Shown here: piece after piece, positions 25,580-34,409 of the stretch
Position numbering within the stretch: position 1 is the first letter of the stretch
Layout of the letters: the number at the start of each line of letters is the position of its first letter
Source of the DNA: Amycolatopsis sp. NBC_00345
GTDB lineage: Bacteria > Actinomycetota > Actinomycetes > Mycobacteriales > Pseudonocardiaceae
Assembly: GCF_036116635.1 (NCBI RefSeq)
Contig: NZ_CP107995.1
Span: 2,790,001 to 2,854,000, forward strand
Length of the DNA stretch: 64,000 bases
Direction: 5' to 3'
Notes under the pieces: generated by a model
What the model was told of the DNA's origin: nothing
Databases searched by the model: none
What the model saw: only the letters and a program-made list of their open reading frames with translations
Made by a program: the position numbers and the translations under genes

Positions 25580-26893
25580 TCACTTCCGCCAGTCGTAGCT
25601 GAGCACGGGCGGGTGGTCGGATCCTTTTGTGACCTTGAGGTTCTCCTCGGGGTGCGCGGCGGCGTAGCGGGTCATCTCGTCGTACATCCGGTCGCGCATG
25701 GCCGGGTCCCGCACCTCGATCGTCGCCCGCTGGCCCAGCTGGTCGGGGTGCACGCCGGCTTCGGTGCGGATCCCCAGGTTCCAGAAATGCCGCTTGTCGG
25801 TGCCGTCGGCGCCCTGGCCGTCGTTGGTGAAGTAGACCTTGCCGCTTTCCTTGTCGTAGATCTGCTGGGTCACCTTGATCTGGTCGTCGCCCTGGGCCGC
25901 GGAGAAGTAACCGGAATTGTTCTTGGAGTCGCTGGTGTAGAAACCGACCTCGCCACCGAACGCCCCGCCGAATCCGTAACTGCCCTTCCACAGTTCCAGC
26001 CGGTACTGTTTCCCGGTTTTCGGGTCGGTGAACTCCATGTTGTCGCCCTGGGCGCTGGTGCGGTCGAGATCCGCGCCGATGACCTTTTCCAGCTTGTCGT
26101 AGATGTCGTGCCAGCCGAGGTAACTCTGCACTGAATGCTCGCCGGTGGTGTAGAAGTCGCCGTCCTTGACGTACTTGAAGCCGAAATAGTCGTAGATCTT
26201 CTGCGCGACCTGGCGGTCCTGCATGATCTTGTCCCAATCGCCCGTGGCCAGGGCGAGCCGGAGTTTCGGGTTCTTCGCGACCAGCGCGGCGATACCGGGG
26301 ATTTCACGGAGGATGATCGCGCCAATTTCGGCGATATTGCGTTTTTCGGAGCCCGCCAGCTCCCACACCCGGCCCGTTTTGCTGCGGATCTTCAGGCCCT
26401 CGGCGAGCAGAATCGCGTCGTAGGTCTTGATCACCAGCTCCAGGTCGGCCAGCAGGGCCAGCCCCTCGGCCTTGGCGATCTTGTCCTTCGCCCAGGCGAA
26501 CACGACGTTGCCCTTGCCGTTCCCGAGGTCTTTCCAGACGTTGTCGAGCTTCTCCTGCAAAGCCTTGGCGTCCGCGCGCTTGTTCCTGGCCTCCTGCTGG
26601 GCCTTCGCCAGCGCGTCGCGAACCACCTCGAACGACCGTGCCGACTCTTCGAGGTCCTCGGCCTGTTCGTCGCGGTTCTTCTTGAAGTCTTCCAGCGAAG
26701 ACAGCGCCGCCTCTCCGGCCCCGCCGTGCCAGCCTTCGCCCAGCTCGGTTCGGACGCTCTCCACCAGGGACTTGGCGTCCTTGACCGCCTCCTTGGCGGT
26801 CCGGCAGGCCCGGGCCCGGTCCTCGAGCTCGGCCGGGTTGCCCTTCTCGACCTTGTCGGCGAGCTGGTAGATCTTGTCGAACACCGCGGTCAC
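25580..26893 (-). CDS. WXG100-like/DUF4474 protein, probable type VII-related
   Basis: 437 residues. The first ~110 are helical with a WxG-type turn (GEGWHGGAGEAALSSL), as in ESX/type VII effector N-termini. Next comes a long coiled-coil-like stretch rich in Lys/Glu/Ala. The C-terminal ~180 residues (VQSYLGWHDIYDKLEKVIGADLD...RLELWKGSYGFGGAFGGEVGFYTSD) fit the DUF4474 domain. Such proteins are candidate type VII substrates, though no ESX core genes are in this window. Its start overlaps the stop of the small upstream partner (ATGA). No immunity gene is obvious. Confidence 0.75.
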   Translation of the reverse strand: MTAVFDKIYQLADKVEKGNPAELEDRARACRTAKEAVKDAKSLVESVRTELGEGWHGGAGEAALSSLEDFKKNRDEQAEDLEESARSFEVVRDALAKAQQEARNKRADAKALQEKLDNVWKDLGNGKGNVVFAWAKDKIAKAEGLALLADLELVIKTYDAILLAEGLKIRSKTGRVWELAGSEKRNIAEIGAIILREIPGIAALVAKNPKLRLALATGDWDKIMQDRQVAQKIYDYFGFKYVKDGDFYTTGEHSVQSYLGWHDIYDKLEKVIGADLDRTSAQGDNMEFTDPKTGKQYRLELWKGSYGFGGAFGGEVGFYTSDSKNNSGYFSAAQGDDQIKVTQQIYDKESGKVYFTNDGQGADGTDKRHFWNLGIRTEAGVHPDQLGQRATIEVRDPAMRDRMYDEMTRYAAAHPEENLKVTKGSDHPPVLSYDWRK

Positions 26894-27198
26894 CGATCGA
26901 TCCGCTCGAAGTCGCCGTCCAGGGCTTTCAGGAAGACATCGCGCGCGTCGTCATCGGAACGGTCGTAGCCCTTCGCGGCGAGCCTGATGCCCTCCACCAG
27001 GCTCGCGGCCTGTTCCTGCGCGGCCTGCAGGTCTTCCTGCCGGGTCAGGAGCCAAACGTCGTAGTCGCCGGCGTAACCGCCGGCCCGATCCGTGCCGCCG
27101 ACGTTCGGCGCCCCCGCGGCGGCCAGCGCCGGCGGCTTCCCCGCAGCGAGCCTGGTCGCCGCCTTGCCGATGTTCTCGACATTGACCTCGAAGCCCAC
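26890..27198 (-). CDS. Small ESX-type partner of the DUF4474 protein
   Basis: About 102 residues starting at GTG 27198, with a strong ribosome site (GAGGAAG) 4 bases upstream. Mostly helical (VNVENIGKAATRLAAG...DLQAAQEQAASLVEGIRLAAKGYDRSDDDARD). It resembles small type VII secretion-associated partners that pair with the next-encoded WXG-like protein. The 4-base overlap with the downstream gene points to a complex. The family assignment is tentative. Confidence 0.65.
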   Translation of the reverse strand: MGFEVNVENIGKAATRLAAGKPPALAAAGAPNVGGTDRAGGYAGDYDVWLLTRQEDLQAAQEQAASLVEGIRLAAKGYDRSDDDARDVFLKALDGDFERIDR

Positions 27199-27322
27199 AG
27201 AACTTCCTCCCCCAGCAGTCCCGAGTGACACTCCTCACCGGGAATGTAACACTCGTGTCGCTTTGGGACGTCGAAGTTCTACTTTTCACTCCCTGTCCGA
27301 TTCACCGGGCGAGCCCGGACAG

Positions 27323-27361
27323 CCGTCGGCCCGGTCGTGCGGGACACGACCGGGCCGACGG
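27323..27361 (-). terminator. Very strong hairpin terminator after ppm1
   Basis: A perfect 17-bp inverted repeat (27323-27339 and 27345-27361) with a 5-base loop, about 20 bases past the ppm1 stop on the minus strand. A short T stretch follows on the plus side. It probably terminates the lnt-ppm1 transcript and insulates the type VII-like pair. Confidence 0.8.
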
Positions 27362-27380
27362 TTTGCTCTATCGGACTCGC

Positions 27381-28148
27381 TCAGCCGCGCCCGAGCAGCC
27401 GCTTCACCTGGTCCACCCGGCGCTTCGCGCCCCAGGCCGCCACGCGGAAGAACGCTTCGCGCATGATGTCGCTGCTCATCTTCGACTGGCCGATCTCGCG
27501 GTCGGTGAAGGTGATCGGGACCTCGACGATCTCGAAGCCGGCGTCGGCGGTACGGCGGGTCAGGTCGATCTGGAAGCAGTAGCCGTGCGAGGCGATCTCG
27601 TCGAGCTCCAGCTTCTCCAGCACCGGGCGGCGGTACGCGCGGAAGCCCGCCGTCATGTCCGCCACCTTCAGGCCCATCGCGATCCGCGAGTACAGGTTCG
27701 CGCCGCGGGAGAGGACCTTGCGGCTCATCGGCCAGTTCACCGTGCTGCCGCCGGGGACGTACCGGGAGCCGATGGACAGGTCGGCGTCACCGACGGCGTC
27801 CAGCAGGCGCGGGAGGTCCTCCGGGGCGTGCGAGCCGTCCGCGTCCATCTCCACGAACGTCGCGTAGCCCTTCGCGAGGCCCCAGCGGAACCCGGCGATG
27901 TAGGCCTTGCCGAGGCCGGCCTTCTCACTGCGGTGCAGCACGTGGACGCGCTCGTCGCCGTCCGCGCGCTCGTCGGCCAACTCACCGGTGCCGTCCGGGC
28001 TGCCGTCGTCGACGACGAGCACGTGAACGTCCGGGAGTACCTTGTGCAGGCGGTCCAGAACCGGGCCGAGGTTTTCCCGCTCGTTGTAGGTCGGGATCAC
28101 CACCAGCACCGGCTCGATTCCTTCGGCCCCCCGCGGCGCCTGCGCCAT
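27381..28148 (-). CDS. ppm1: Polyprenol monophosphomannose synthase
   Basis: A 255-residue GT2 glycosyltransferase. It has VLVVIPTYNERENLGPVL, VDDGSPDGTGE (sugar-nucleotide site), the DxD-like EMDADGSHAPED and GSRYVPGG near residue 130. It transfers mannose from GDP-mannose to polyprenyl phosphate, giving the donor for lipoglycans and protein mannosylation at the membrane. It lacks the transmembrane anchor. In mycobacteria the anchor comes from an Lnt domain, and here lnt is the next gene upstream in the same operon, 26 bases away. The ATG at 28148 has GGAGGAG upstream. Confidence 0.93.
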   Translation of the reverse strand: MAQAPRGAEGIEPVLVVIPTYNERENLGPVLDRLHKVLPDVHVLVVDDGSPDGTGELADERADGDERVHVLHRSEKAGLGKAYIAGFRWGLAKGYATFVEMDADGSHAPEDLPRLLDAVGDADLSIGSRYVPGGSTVNWPMSRKVLSRGANLYSRIAMGLKVADMTAGFRAYRRPVLEKLELDEIASHGYCFQIDLTRRTADAGFEIVEVPITFTDREIGQSKMSSDIMREAFFRVAAWGAKRRVDQVKRLLGRG

Positions 28149-28173
28149 CCGTTCTCCTCCGAATCCGCGGGAT

Positions 28174-29799
28174 TCAGCCCGCCGCTTCCCCTGCTGTCGT
28201 GCCGGCGCTCGCGCGCCGGGTGCGAAAACGGAGCACGAACCCGCCGGCGACACCGGCGATCGCCAGTGTCAGCAGTCCGTACTCCGTCCATGCACCGAGT
28301 CGATCCGACAGCGTAGTCTGCGTCCGCAGCGGGACGCGGCCGACCAGGGCATCTGCCGTGAAAAGGCCGGTTGAGCTGGTGATCGTCCCGTCGGGGGCCA
28401 CGATCGCGCTCACCCCGGCCGTGGCGGTCACCACCACGGCGCGGCCGTGCTCGACCGCCCGCAGCCGCGACATCGCGAGCTGCTGGTAGCTCATCTCGCT
28501 GCGCCCGTACCACGCGTTGTTGGTCGGCACCACGAGCAGCTCGCCGCCGGCGTCGGTGGCCTCGCGGGCCGGGTAGTCGAACGCCGTCTCGTAGCAGATG
28601 AAGATGCCGACCTTGGTGCCCGCGACCGACAGCGCGGTGTTGCTGCCGTCGCCGGTGGTCATGTCGCGGGTGTCGTCGACGAACGGGGTGACCAGCCGGG
28701 CGATGGCGCGGGCGGGCACGTACTCGCCGAACGGGACCAGCTGCTGCTTGGCGTAACGCTGGCCGGGGCCGGTGCGCGGGTCCCAGACGACCGCCGAGTT
28801 CTGCGCGTTGCCGTCGGGCAGGCGCACCAGCGCGCCGATGATCGCGGGGACGCCGTACGCGGACACCATCTGGTCGATGCCGGGGTCGTCGCCGTCGTAG
28901 GAGGTCGCGGTCTCGGGCCACAGCAGCAGGTCGGGCTTCGGGACCTGGCCGGACTGGATCTGGCCAAGCAGTTTGGCGCTCTCGGCGAGGTGGTTGTCGC
29001 GCAGCACGTAACGCTGGTCCTGCAGCGCGATCCCGATGTCGGGGGCGTTGCCCTGCACGGCGGCGACGGTCAGGGAGCCGTCCTGTGCGGCGGTGCCGAT
29101 CGTCGGCCACAGCGCCAGCCCGGCGACGACGGGCACCACGGTGAACACGGCGGGCCACACGAGCCGGGCGTCCCGCGCCTTCCGCGCGGACCACAGCCGG
29201 GCGAGCAGCGCGGCGAGGCCGAAACCGGTCAGCACCACGGCCAGCCCGACCAGCGGGGCGCCGCCGATCGACGCGAGCGGCAGGAACGCCCCCTCGGGCT
29301 GGCTGAACGCCACCCGCCCCCACGGGAAGCCGCCGAGCGGGAACCACGCCCGCGGCGTCTCCAGCGCGACGAACACCAGCGCGCCCCACAGCGGCGCCAG
29401 CGGCAGCCGCGAGACGACCGTGATCAACCAGCCCGCGAGTCCGAAGTAGAGCGCCAGCACGACCGACAGGCCCAGCCACGGCCACGGGCCGAAGTCGCGG
29501 CCGAGGAAGTCCTGCAGCCACAGCAGCTGGGTGAGGAAGAAGACGACCCCGAACACGAAGCCGTAGCCGAACCCGCCGCGGAACGTCCGTCCACGAAGGA
29601 CCAGCGCGAAGGCGGCGAACGCGATCGGCGCGAGCCACCACAGCGGGCGCGGCGCGAAGCTCAGCTCGTAGCCGTAGCCCGCCACCGCGGCGGCAGCGAG
29701 CCGCAGCAGCCCGGCCCGCGTGAATCGGCGTTTTTTCGCGGTATTTCCCTCGGAGGTCGCTTCATCCGGGACGCCCGGTTCGGGGTCTGCGACTTTCAC
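28174..29799 (-). CDS. lnt: Apolipoprotein N-acyltransferase
   Basis: About 541 residues. An N-terminal part of roughly seven to eight membrane helices (LRLAAAAVAGYGYELSFAPRPLWWLAPIAFAAFALV onward) is followed by a CN-hydrolase (nitrilase) domain. The catalytic triad is visible as Glu in LLLWPETAT, Lys in the QQLVPFGEYVPAR region, and Cys in VGIFICYETAF. A last membrane helix ends the protein. It N-acylates lipoproteins in the membrane and in actinobacteria partners with Ppm1, the next gene. The start is GTG at 29799; GTG at 29805 is also possible. Confidence 0.93.
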   Translation of the reverse strand: MKVADPEPGVPDEATSEGNTAKKRRFTRAGLLRLAAAAVAGYGYELSFAPRPLWWLAPIAFAAFALVLRGRTFRGGFGYGFVFGVVFFLTQLLWLQDFLGRDFGPWPWLGLSVVLALYFGLAGWLITVVSRLPLAPLWGALVFVALETPRAWFPLGGFPWGRVAFSQPEGAFLPLASIGGAPLVGLAVVLTGFGLAALLARLWSARKARDARLVWPAVFTVVPVVAGLALWPTIGTAAQDGSLTVAAVQGNAPDIGIALQDQRYVLRDNHLAESAKLLGQIQSGQVPKPDLLLWPETATSYDGDDPGIDQMVSAYGVPAIIGALVRLPDGNAQNSAVVWDPRTGPGQRYAKQQLVPFGEYVPARAIARLVTPFVDDTRDMTTGDGSNTALSVAGTKVGIFICYETAFDYPAREATDAGGELLVVPTNNAWYGRSEMSYQQLAMSRLRAVEHGRAVVVTATAGVSAIVAPDGTITSSTGLFTADALVGRVPLRTQTTLSDRLGAWTEYGLLTLAIAGVAGGFVLRFRTRRASAGTTAGEAAG

Positions 29800-29815
29800 T
29801 GGCACGCGTCGAACT

Positions 29816-31432
29816 CTAGGCGGCGGGTGTGAACTCGTCGTGGATGACCGCCCCGTCGCGGACCGTGCGCAGGCAGCGCGGCAGCGGCGTCTCCCCGTCC
29901 AGGCGCGGCAGCGGGGGCACGCCGGAGCGCGGGTCGGTGGACCAGCGCTGCACGCGGGCGTCGGCAGTGGCGACGACGAGCTCGGCCGCGTCCCAGATCG
30001 CGTAGTGCGCCGGGGCGCCCGGGACAAGGCTGCCGGTGACGCCGTCGTGCACGCCGGCGGCGCGGTGCCCGGCGCGGGTGTGCGCGGTGAACGCGGCCCG
30101 CGCGGACAGCCGCGCGCCCTGGGTGTGATGGTGCGCCGCGGCCCGCACGGAGGCCCACGGGTCGAGCGCGGTCACCGGTGAGTCGGAGCCGAACGCGAGC
30201 ACGACGCCTTCCGCGGCGAGAGTGGCGAACGGGTTGAGGTCCGCGGCCCGGGCAGCGCCGAGGCGGTCGGCGTACATCCCGGCTTCGCCGCCCCAGGCCG
30301 CGTCGAACAACGGCTGCGCGGACGCGACGACGCCCCAGCCGGCGAGCGCGCGGGCCTGGTCGGCGGTGACCATCTCCAGGTGCTCGAGCCGGTGGTGGCG
30401 CGCGGCGAGCGCGCGCTGGCCGACCTCCTTCTCAGCGAGCCGGAAGCCCTCCACGACCGCGGCCGTCGCCGCGTCGCCGATCACGTGGAAACCCGCCTGC
30501 AGCCCGGCTTCGGTGCAGGCGGCAAGGTGATCGGCGATGGCGGTGGCGTCGAGGTAGAGCGAGCCGGACGTGCCGGGGTCGTCGGTGTACGGCGCGGTGA
30601 GCGCGGCGGTGCGGGAGCCGAGGGCGCCGTCGACGAACAGGTCGCCGCCCACGCCGTGCGCGCCGAGTGCGCGGGCGGCGTCGAGGCCCGCCTGACCGGG
30701 CTCGCCCCAGTAGCCGACGACCTCCGGGGACCCGGGCTCGGCCGCGAGCGCGAGGAGACCGGCGAAGTCTTCGCGGCCGGCGATGTCCGGGCCGCCGCAC
30801 TCGTGCACGGAGACGATCCCGCGGGCGGCGGCCGTGGCGAGGAAGGCGCGCTGCGCGGCCGTGCGCTGCTCCGGCGTGATCGCCGCCTGGGCGGCCGAAC
30901 GGACCTCGTGGTGGGCGTCGCGGGTGAGCGGGCCGTCGGCGGACCAGCCGACGGCGTCACGGGCCGCGGGTGCCAGCTCGACCAGCGCGGTCGACACGAG
31001 CGCCGAGTGGACGTCGACCCGGCTCAGGTACACCGGCGTCGCGCCGGCGGCCGCGTCCAGCTCCGCGCGGCTGGGCAGGCGGGGCTCGGCCCAGCTCGAC
31101 TCGTCCCAGCCGTGCGCGAGCAGCACGCGCCCGGGGACCGCGGCCGCACGCACGGCGGCGAGCAGGGCGGCGGCGCTGCGGACGCCGGTGAGGTCCAGCC
31201 CGGTCAGGTGCAGGCCGGTCGCGGTGGCGTGGACGTGCGCGTCGACGAAGGCGGGGGCGACGAACGCGCCACCGAGGTCCACGACCCGGGCGTCCGGGTG
31301 CAGCGCGCGGGCGGGGGCGTCCTGGCCGGCCCAGACGACCGTGCCGCCGGACACCGCCATCGCGGTCGCGTCCGGCGAGGAAGGGGTGTAGATCCGGCCG
31401 CCGAGCAGGAGCGTGGTGCTGTCGTTCGTCAC
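29816..31432 (-). CDS. YtcJ-type metal-dependent amidohydrolase
   Basis: A 538-residue amidohydrolase-3 family protein. The metal motif HVH is in PAFVDAHVHATATG. VHECGGPD, HVIGDAA and HRLEHLEM supply further ligands, and VLAFGSDSPV holds the catalytic Asp. The substrate is unknown; relatives act on N-substituted amides or cyclic ureas. It lies upstream of lnt on the same strand with a short gap and could be co-transcribed, though a functional link is not evident. Confidence 0.9.
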   Translation of the reverse strand: MTNDSTTLLLGGRIYTPSSPDATAMAVSGGTVVWAGQDAPARALHPDARVVDLGGAFVAPAFVDAHVHATATGLHLTGLDLTGVRSAAALLAAVRAAAVPGRVLLAHGWDESSWAEPRLPSRAELDAAAGATPVYLSRVDVHSALVSTALVELAPAARDAVGWSADGPLTRDAHHEVRSAAQAAITPEQRTAAQRAFLATAAARGIVSVHECGGPDIAGREDFAGLLALAAEPGSPEVVGYWGEPGQAGLDAARALGAHGVGGDLFVDGALGSRTAALTAPYTDDPGTSGSLYLDATAIADHLAACTEAGLQAGFHVIGDAATAAVVEGFRLAEKEVGQRALAARHHRLEHLEMVTADQARALAGWGVVASAQPLFDAAWGGEAGMYADRLGAARAADLNPFATLAAEGVVLAFGSDSPVTALDPWASVRAAAHHHTQGARLSARAAFTAHTRAGHRAAGVHDGVTGSLVPGAPAHYAIWDAAELVVATADARVQRWSTDPRSGVPPLPRLDGETPLPRCLRTVRDGAVIHDEFTPAA

Positions 31433-31598
31433 GGTGTACGAGTCTCCCCCGGCGTTCCGAGTCCGCTTTGCCGGGGTGCGGGCACCCGGATCCCGCCTGG
31501 TCGCCGTAATCGCCCCCCTGTCACTGTGCAGGAAGATTTACGCTGTGAGAATGTTATGACAGGATATTTTAACGCGATACCGACGACTAGGAGTACAA

Positions 31599-32987
31599 GT
31601 GACTGCGATCCAGGAACCTGTGACGCCTGCCGCCGCCCAGGATCAGCCCTATGACTACGCCCGCGCCGAGCTGGTCGAACCCGACTGGCGCAGGTTCCCC
31701 GGCTGGCAGGACGTCACCGACGCCGAGTGGCGCGACGCGCAGTGGCAGCGAGTGCACTGCATCCGCAACGTCAAGCAGCTGCGGGCCCTGATGGGCGACC
31801 TGCTGGAAGATCGTTTCTACGAAGACCTGCTCGCCGACCAGCGCGAGATGGCCACGATGTCGATGCTGCTGCCCCCGCAGATGCTCAACACCATGGCGCC
31901 GACGGCCGGCACCGACCCGGCGAAGGTCACCGAGGCGTTCTACGCCGACCCGATCCGCCGCTACATGGTGCCGGTGCGCAGCGACCGTGACGAGGTGTGG
32001 CCGAGCCACCCGCACTCCGAGCGCGACTCGCTGCACGAGGCGGAGATGTGGGTCGTCGAGGGCCTCACCCACCGGTACCCGACGAAGGTGCTGGCCGAGA
32101 TGATCTCGACCTGCCCCCAGTACTGCGGGCACTGCACCCGGATGGACCTGGTCGGGAACTCGACCGAGCAGGTGGAGAAGCACAAGCTCGCCCTCAAGCC
32201 GGTCGACCGCCAGGACGCGATGATCGACTACCTCAAGCGCACCCCCGGCGTCCGCGACGTCGTGGTCTCCGGCGGCGACGTGGCCAACGTGCCGTGGCCG
32301 CAGCTGGAGTCGTTCCTGATGCGCCTGATGGACATCGAGACCGTGCGCGACGTCCGGCTGGCCACCAAGGCGCTCGCGGCGCTGCCCCAGCACTGGCTCC
32401 AGCCGAAGGTCGTCGAGGGCCTCGAGCGCGTCGCCGTCACCGCGCAGCGCCGCGGGGTGAACCTGGCCATCCACACGCACGTCAACCACGCCCAGTCGGT
32501 GACCCCGCTGGTCGCGGAGGCCGCGCGGACCGCGCTGGAGGTCGGCGTCCGCGACGTGCGCAACCAGGGCGTCCTCATGCGCGGGGTGAACGCGACCCCG
32601 GCCGCGCTGCTGGACCTGTGCTTCGCCCTCCAGGGCGAGGCGAACATCCTGCCGTACTACTTCTACATGTGCGACATGATCCCGAACGCCGAGCACTGGC
32701 GGGTTTCGGTGCACGAGGCGCAGGAGCTGCAGCACTCGATCATGGGGTACCTGCCGGGCTACGCGACGCCGCGGATCGTGTGCGACGTGCCGTACGTCGG
32801 GAAGCGCTGGGTGCACCAGCTCGCGGAGTACGACCGTGAGAAGGGCATCTCGTACTGGACCAAGAACTACCGCACGGGCATCGAGCTGGACGACCCGGAG
32901 GCCTTGCAGCGGAAGTACCCGTACTACGACCCGATCCAGACGCTGCCCGAAGCCGGCCGTCGTTGGTGGGCGAACCAGTCCGACTGA
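31599..32987 (+). CDS. kamA: Lysine 2,3-aminomutase (KamA-family radical SAM)
   Basis: 462 residues. The radical-SAM cluster motif CxxxCxxC is seen in CPQYCGHCTRMDLVG. The PLP-binding Lys is in VPYVGKRW. Asp residues corresponding to those that hold lysine's side-chain amine appear conserved: YMCDMIPN and IVCDVPY. It would convert L-lysine to L-beta-lysine. The GTG start has AGGAG upstream. It has its own promoter region and is convergent with the NRPS operon, separated by a shared terminator. It could be primary or osmolyte metabolism rather than part of the cluster, so a cluster role is uncertain. Confidence 0.85.
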   Translation: MTAIQEPVTPAAAQDQPYDYARAELVEPDWRRFPGWQDVTDAEWRDAQWQRVHCIRNVKQLRALMGDLLEDRFYEDLLADQREMATMSMLLPPQMLNTMAPTAGTDPAKVTEAFYADPIRRYMVPVRSDRDEVWPSHPHSERDSLHEAEMWVVEGLTHRYPTKVLAEMISTCPQYCGHCTRMDLVGNSTEQVEKHKLALKPVDRQDAMIDYLKRTPGVRDVVVSGGDVANVPWPQLESFLMRLMDIETVRDVRLATKALAALPQHWLQPKVVEGLERVAVTAQRRGVNLAIHTHVNHAQSVTPLVAEAARTALEVGVRDVRNQGVLMRGVNATPAALLDLCFALQGEANILPYYFYMCDMIPNAEHWRVSVHEAQELQHSIMGYLPGYATPRIVCDVPYVGKRWVHQLAEYDREKGISYWTKNYRTGIELDDPEALQRKYPYYDPIQTLPEAGRRWWANQSD

Positions 32988-33018
32988 CGTCGACGCGCCG
33001 GCCTTCGAGAGGCGTACA

Positions 33019-33061
33019 GAGGGGGTGCCCGGGGCCTGATCGGGGCTGCGGGCACCCCCTC
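33019..33061. terminator. Bidirectional terminator between the two aminomutase genes
   Basis: A perfect 13-bp inverted repeat, GAGGGGGTGCCCG (33019-33031) and CGGGCACCCCCTC (33049-33061). The right arm includes bases of the stop codon of the minus-strand aminomutase. It ends both converging transcripts, so it marks the 3' edge of the NRPS operon. Confidence 0.8.
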
Positions 33062-34409
33062 AGCCGCCTGTTTTCGTCATCGCCGCGTACTCCCGGCTGA
33101 AGAAGAACTCCCGTTCGCCGAAGGCCGGCCGCAGGGCGTCGAACCAGGTGGCGTCGGGGTCGTAGGCCGCGAAGAAGGGCTGTTGTGTCCAGCGGGGGTT
33201 GCGGGCCTGGATGAACCGCAGGACGAACACCCGTTCGCCGTGGGCCTCGGCGACTCCCTGGATCTCCACCTTGCCCGGACCGCAGCTCATGCTGGGGCCG
33301 CGCGCGGTGCGAGCCAGGCCGGACACCGCGCTGACGGCGTCGGCGTAGATCCGCCACGTGCGCACCAACGGGACCTCGAAGTGGTTGCGTGCTCCGGTGT
33401 CGCGCTCGACGAACATGTAGTACGGCACGATGCCCAGTGCCACCTGCCGTTTCCACATCCGGGACCACACCCGCGGATCGTCGTTGACGTGCGCGAGAAC
33501 CGGTGCCTGGCTGCGGATCACGGCCCCGGTCTCCCGGATCCGCCGGACGGCTTCGGTGAACAGCGGGTTCTCCATTTCCCGCCAGTGGTCGAGGTGGGCC
33601 ATCACCGCGAGGTGCCGGCCGCCGTCGACGATCCGCCGGAACAGGGCCAGGAGCTCGTCGGCGTCGTCGTCCAGCACGAAGCGGTGCGGCCAGAAGGTGA
33701 GCGCCTTGGTGCCGATCCGGATGGTCCGCACGTGCTCCAGCCCCGGGTCCGACAGGAGCGGGTCCAGGTACCCGGCCAGCCGGTGGGTCCGCATGACCAT
33801 CGGGTCGCCGCCGGTCACCAGGACGTCGGACACCTCGGGGTGCGCGCGCAGGTAGGCGCGCAACGCGGTGCTGTCCGACGCGGAAAACCGGTCTTCGGCG
33901 CCGACGAACTGCGGCCAGCGGAAGCAGAAGGCGCAGTACGAGTGGCACGTCTGGCCCGCGGAGGGGAAGAACAGCACGGTGTCGGCGTACTTGTGCTGCA
34001 TCCCGGGCAGCGCGTCGCCGTCGAGCGACGGCACGTTCAGGGTCTGCTGCCCGGCGGGGTGCGGGTTGAGGTCGTCCCGGATCTTCCGCGCCAGCGCCTG
34101 GATCTCCGCGGGCGGCGCGCCCAGCCGCACCAGTCCGGACATCGCGTCGTAGTGCTCGGGGGAAAGCATGTCCCGGTGCGGGAACAGCAGCCGGAACAGG
34201 GGGTCGGCGGACGGGTCCGCCCAGTCGATCAGTTCGTTGAGGACGAAGTCGTTGATCCGGAAGGGCAGGATGTGCGACACGACCTCCATTTCGAAGCGCA
34301 GTTCCGCCGGCAGCTTCGCCAGCAGCTCGAGCCGGCTCGCCTGGCTGAACCGGTAGGCCTTGAACCGCGCCGGGCCCGCCGGTCCGGGCCGGACGCGCGA
34401 GCTCGTCAA
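33060..34409 (-). CDS. Noncanonical KamA-family radical SAM aminomutase (not lysine-type)
   Basis: About 449 residues. Radical-SAM motif CHSYCAFCFRWPQFVG (CxxxCxxC), GGDPMVM, and a PLP Lys in SCGPGKVEI. Compared with lysine 2,3-aminomutase, the two acidic positions that bind the lysine epsilon-amine are not kept: the region reads FVERDTGARN and MSCGPGK instead of CDLS and DAPGGGGK-like motifs. So the substrate is probably another amino acid, giving a beta-amino acid. It is the last gene of the NRPS operon. A TTG start overlaps the stop of the upstream monooxygenase (TTGA), indicating coupled translation. The product could feed the NRPS modules of unknown specificity; this is inference. Confidence 0.8.
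   Translation of the reverse strand: MTSSRVRPGPAGPARFKAYRFSQASRLELLAKLPAELRFEMEVVSHILPFRINDFVLNELIDWADPSADPLFRLLFPHRDMLSPEHYDAMSGLVRLGAPPAEIQALARKIRDDLNPHPAGQQTLNVPSLDGDALPGMQHKYADTVLFFPSAGQTCHSYCAFCFRWPQFVGAEDRFSASDSTALRAYLRAHPEVSDVLVTGGDPMVMRTHRLAGYLDPLLSDPGLEHVRTIRIGTKALTFWPHRFVLDDDADELLALFRRIVDGGRHLAVMAHLDHWREMENPLFTEAVRRIRETGAVIRSQAPVLAHVNDDPRVWSRMWKRQVALGIVPYYMFVERDTGARNHFEVPLVRTWRIYADAVSAVSGLARTARGPSMSCGPGKVEIQGVAEAHGERVFVLRFIQARNPRWTQQPFFAAYDPDATWFDALRPAFGEREFFFSREYAAMTKTGG

Noticed and set aside
31517..31563. CCTGTCA...TGACAGG inverted repeat before kamA
   Set aside because: Only 7 bp with a 33-base spacer. This is within chance expectation.
31599..32987. kamA as a sure member of the NRPS cluster
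   Set aside because: It is on the other strand, has its own promoter, is separated by a terminator, and looks like the widespread lysine enzyme. Membership is possible but not shown.
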